A stretch of 5,657 bases of DNA from Alphaproteobacteria bacterium (lineage in GTDB: Bacteria; Pseudomonadota; Alphaproteobacteria; Puniceispirillales; Puniceispirillaceae): assembly GCA_011524805.1 (NCBI GenBank), contig WTJO01000171.1:1-5657 (forward strand). Direction: 5' to 3'. The position numbers and the translations under genes were made by a program. Numbering within the stretch: position 1 is the stretch's first letter; every line of letters begins with the position of its first letter. The notes beneath the pieces are model-generated. The model did no database searches and had not been told where the DNA came from. It saw only the letters and a list, made by a program, of their open reading frames with translations. Positions 4,684 to 5,657 of this stretch are shown here, in pieces.

Positions 4684-5657
4684 ATGACCGCCGAGATTGA
4701 GCCAATTTTCCATCCGGATGAATGGGGGCTAACCAAAAAGCAGGCAGAATTATGCACAAAAGCGCGCGCCCTTGCGGCAGAGAAGTTTGCCCCACGCGCG
4801 GCACAATATGATCGTGAAGCAAAGTTTCCTGTTGAAAATTACAAAGACCTTGCTGCCTCCGGCCTGCTTGGCATCTGTATTCCTGAATCTGAGGGTGGCA
4901 TCGGGGCTGACCTGAAAACCTATATGCTGGCCGCTGCAGAAATTGGCCGCTATTGCGGTGCTACCGCCCTGACCTTTAATATGCATGTTTCATCCTGTTT
5001 GTGGACAGGTGATTTGCTGGATCAGCTTGAGCTTGATAGCAAGCTGGCAGAACAGCATCACACTACCCGCGCGCTTCATTATCAGCGCATCCTGAAGGAA
5101 GGTAAAATTTATTCCCAGCCCTTCTCCGAAGGCAGTGCGGCGGCGGCAGGCTTTAAGGCTTTTGGCACCACAGCCCTGCGCCAGAAAGATGGCTGGCTGA
5201 TTAATGGGCGTAAAATATTTGCCTCTCTATCTGGACATGCTGATTATTATGGTGCGCTATGCACGGCACTGGATACGCCTGATGACAGGCATAGCCGGCG
5301 CAATACCATGTATATTGCTATACCGGCAGATGCAGACGGGGTGCGTGTCGAGGGCGAATGGGACCCGCTTGGCATGCGCGGCACCGTATCCCGTACATTG
5401 ATATTTGAAGATGTATTTGTGCCGTTTGATGCCCAGCTTATGCCGGCAGGCATCTATCCTGAAGCGGCAAGCCGGTGGCCGCATATGTTTATGACACTGA
5501 CCCCCAGCTATATGGGTATTGCCCAGGCGTGTTATGATTTTACCATTGCCTATCTACGTGGCGAGATTGAAGGTATGCCGCCTGTAAAGCGGCGCATGTA
5601 CTCAACGAAGCAGCTGGCTGTGGCGCAGATGCGTGTAATGCTGGAACAGACAAAGGC
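4684..5657 (+). CDS. Acyl-CoA dehydrogenase-like flavoprotein (partial, cut at right edge)
   Basis: The ATG at 4684 opens a frame of 324 codons that runs off the window. AAGAG lies 6 nt before the ATG, and the gene follows the hydrolase stop by 10 nt, so it belongs to the same operon. The N-terminal helical domain (about 15-135) contains FPVENYKDLAASGLLGICIP (48-67) and ESEGG (68-72). The middle beta domain has QPFSEGS (145-151), NGRKIFAS (174-181) and the family signature WDPLGMRGT (226-234) followed by FEDVFVP (241-247). The C-terminal helical domain begins near 265. The family removes two hydrogens from acyl-CoA thioesters using FAD, though some members are oxygenases. The usual FAD-contact motif (T/S)EPxAGSD is here SEGSAAAAG (148-156), lacking the Pro and the GSD. 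The catalytic Glu, usually near residue 375, lies beyond the edge, so dehydrogenase activity cannot be confirmed. Confidence 0.88.
   Translation, partial: MTAEIEPIFHPDEWGLTKKQAELCTKARALAAEKFAPRAAQYDREAKFPVENYKDLAASGLLGICIPESEGGIGADLKTYMLAAAEIGRYCGATALTFNMHVSSCLWTGDLLDQLELDSKLAEQHHTTRALHYQRILKEGKIYSQPFSEGSAAAAGFKAFGTTALRQKDGWLINGRKIFASLSGHADYYGALCTALDTPDDRHSRRNTMYIAIPADADGVRVEGEWDPLGMRGTVSRTLIFEDVFVPFDAQLMPAGIYPEAASRWPHMFMTLTPSYMGIAQACYDFTIAYLRGEIEGMPPVKRRMYSTKQLAVAQMRVMLEQTK

Overview
The window reads as a compact stretch of an alphaproteobacterial chromosome. The protein families, mid-range base composition, short intergenic gaps and overlapping stop/start codons fit a streamlined, possibly marine, lineage. 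SAR116-like is a guess from general resemblance and was not tested. I see no rRNA, tRNA, CRISPR array, insertion sequence or phage gene.

Left part (1-1661). A few bases at the left edge encode the hydrophobic C-terminus of a plus-strand protein. It converges on a minus-strand pair: an ArsC/YfgD-type thioredoxin-fold reductase (851-1195) followed 17 nt downstream by an HSD10-type 3-hydroxyacyl-CoA dehydrogenase of the SDR superfamily (72-833). Divergent from the arsC-type gene is a small two-helix membrane protein of unknown function (1308-1661).

Middle (1672-2841). A ketopantoate-reductase (PanE/ApbA) family gene lies on the minus strand and converges on the small membrane protein with a 10-nt gap. 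Its start codon sits in a 16-bp tandem duplication that creates an upstream ATG and a three-codon mini-ORF. A 219-bp (234-bp with the preferred downstream start) divergent region separates it from the next operon. That region holds an 18-bp hyphenated inverted repeat, a 10-bp palindrome and weak promoter-like elements.

Right part (2857-5657, running off the edge). A tight plus-strand operon encodes a NicX-type (2,5-dihydroxypyridine 5,6-dioxygenase family) non-heme-iron enzyme with the metal ligands and active-site His conserved, an alpha/beta hydrolase that starts inside its stop codon (TAATG), and, 10 nt on, an acyl-CoA-dehydrogenase-like flavoprotein that is cut by the window edge. The NicX-then-hydrolase order recalls the nicotinate-catabolic step pair NicX (ring opening) and NicD (deformylation). 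However, the hydrolase has its acid residue in the canonical place rather than NicD's, and the third gene is not part of the known nic pathway. The most interesting reading is an undescribed catabolic operon: oxygenolytic opening of a ring (perhaps an N-heterocycle), hydrolysis of the product, then a flavin-dependent step. The divergent PanE-like reductase may be part of the same regulon. The substrate is not determinable from this sequence.
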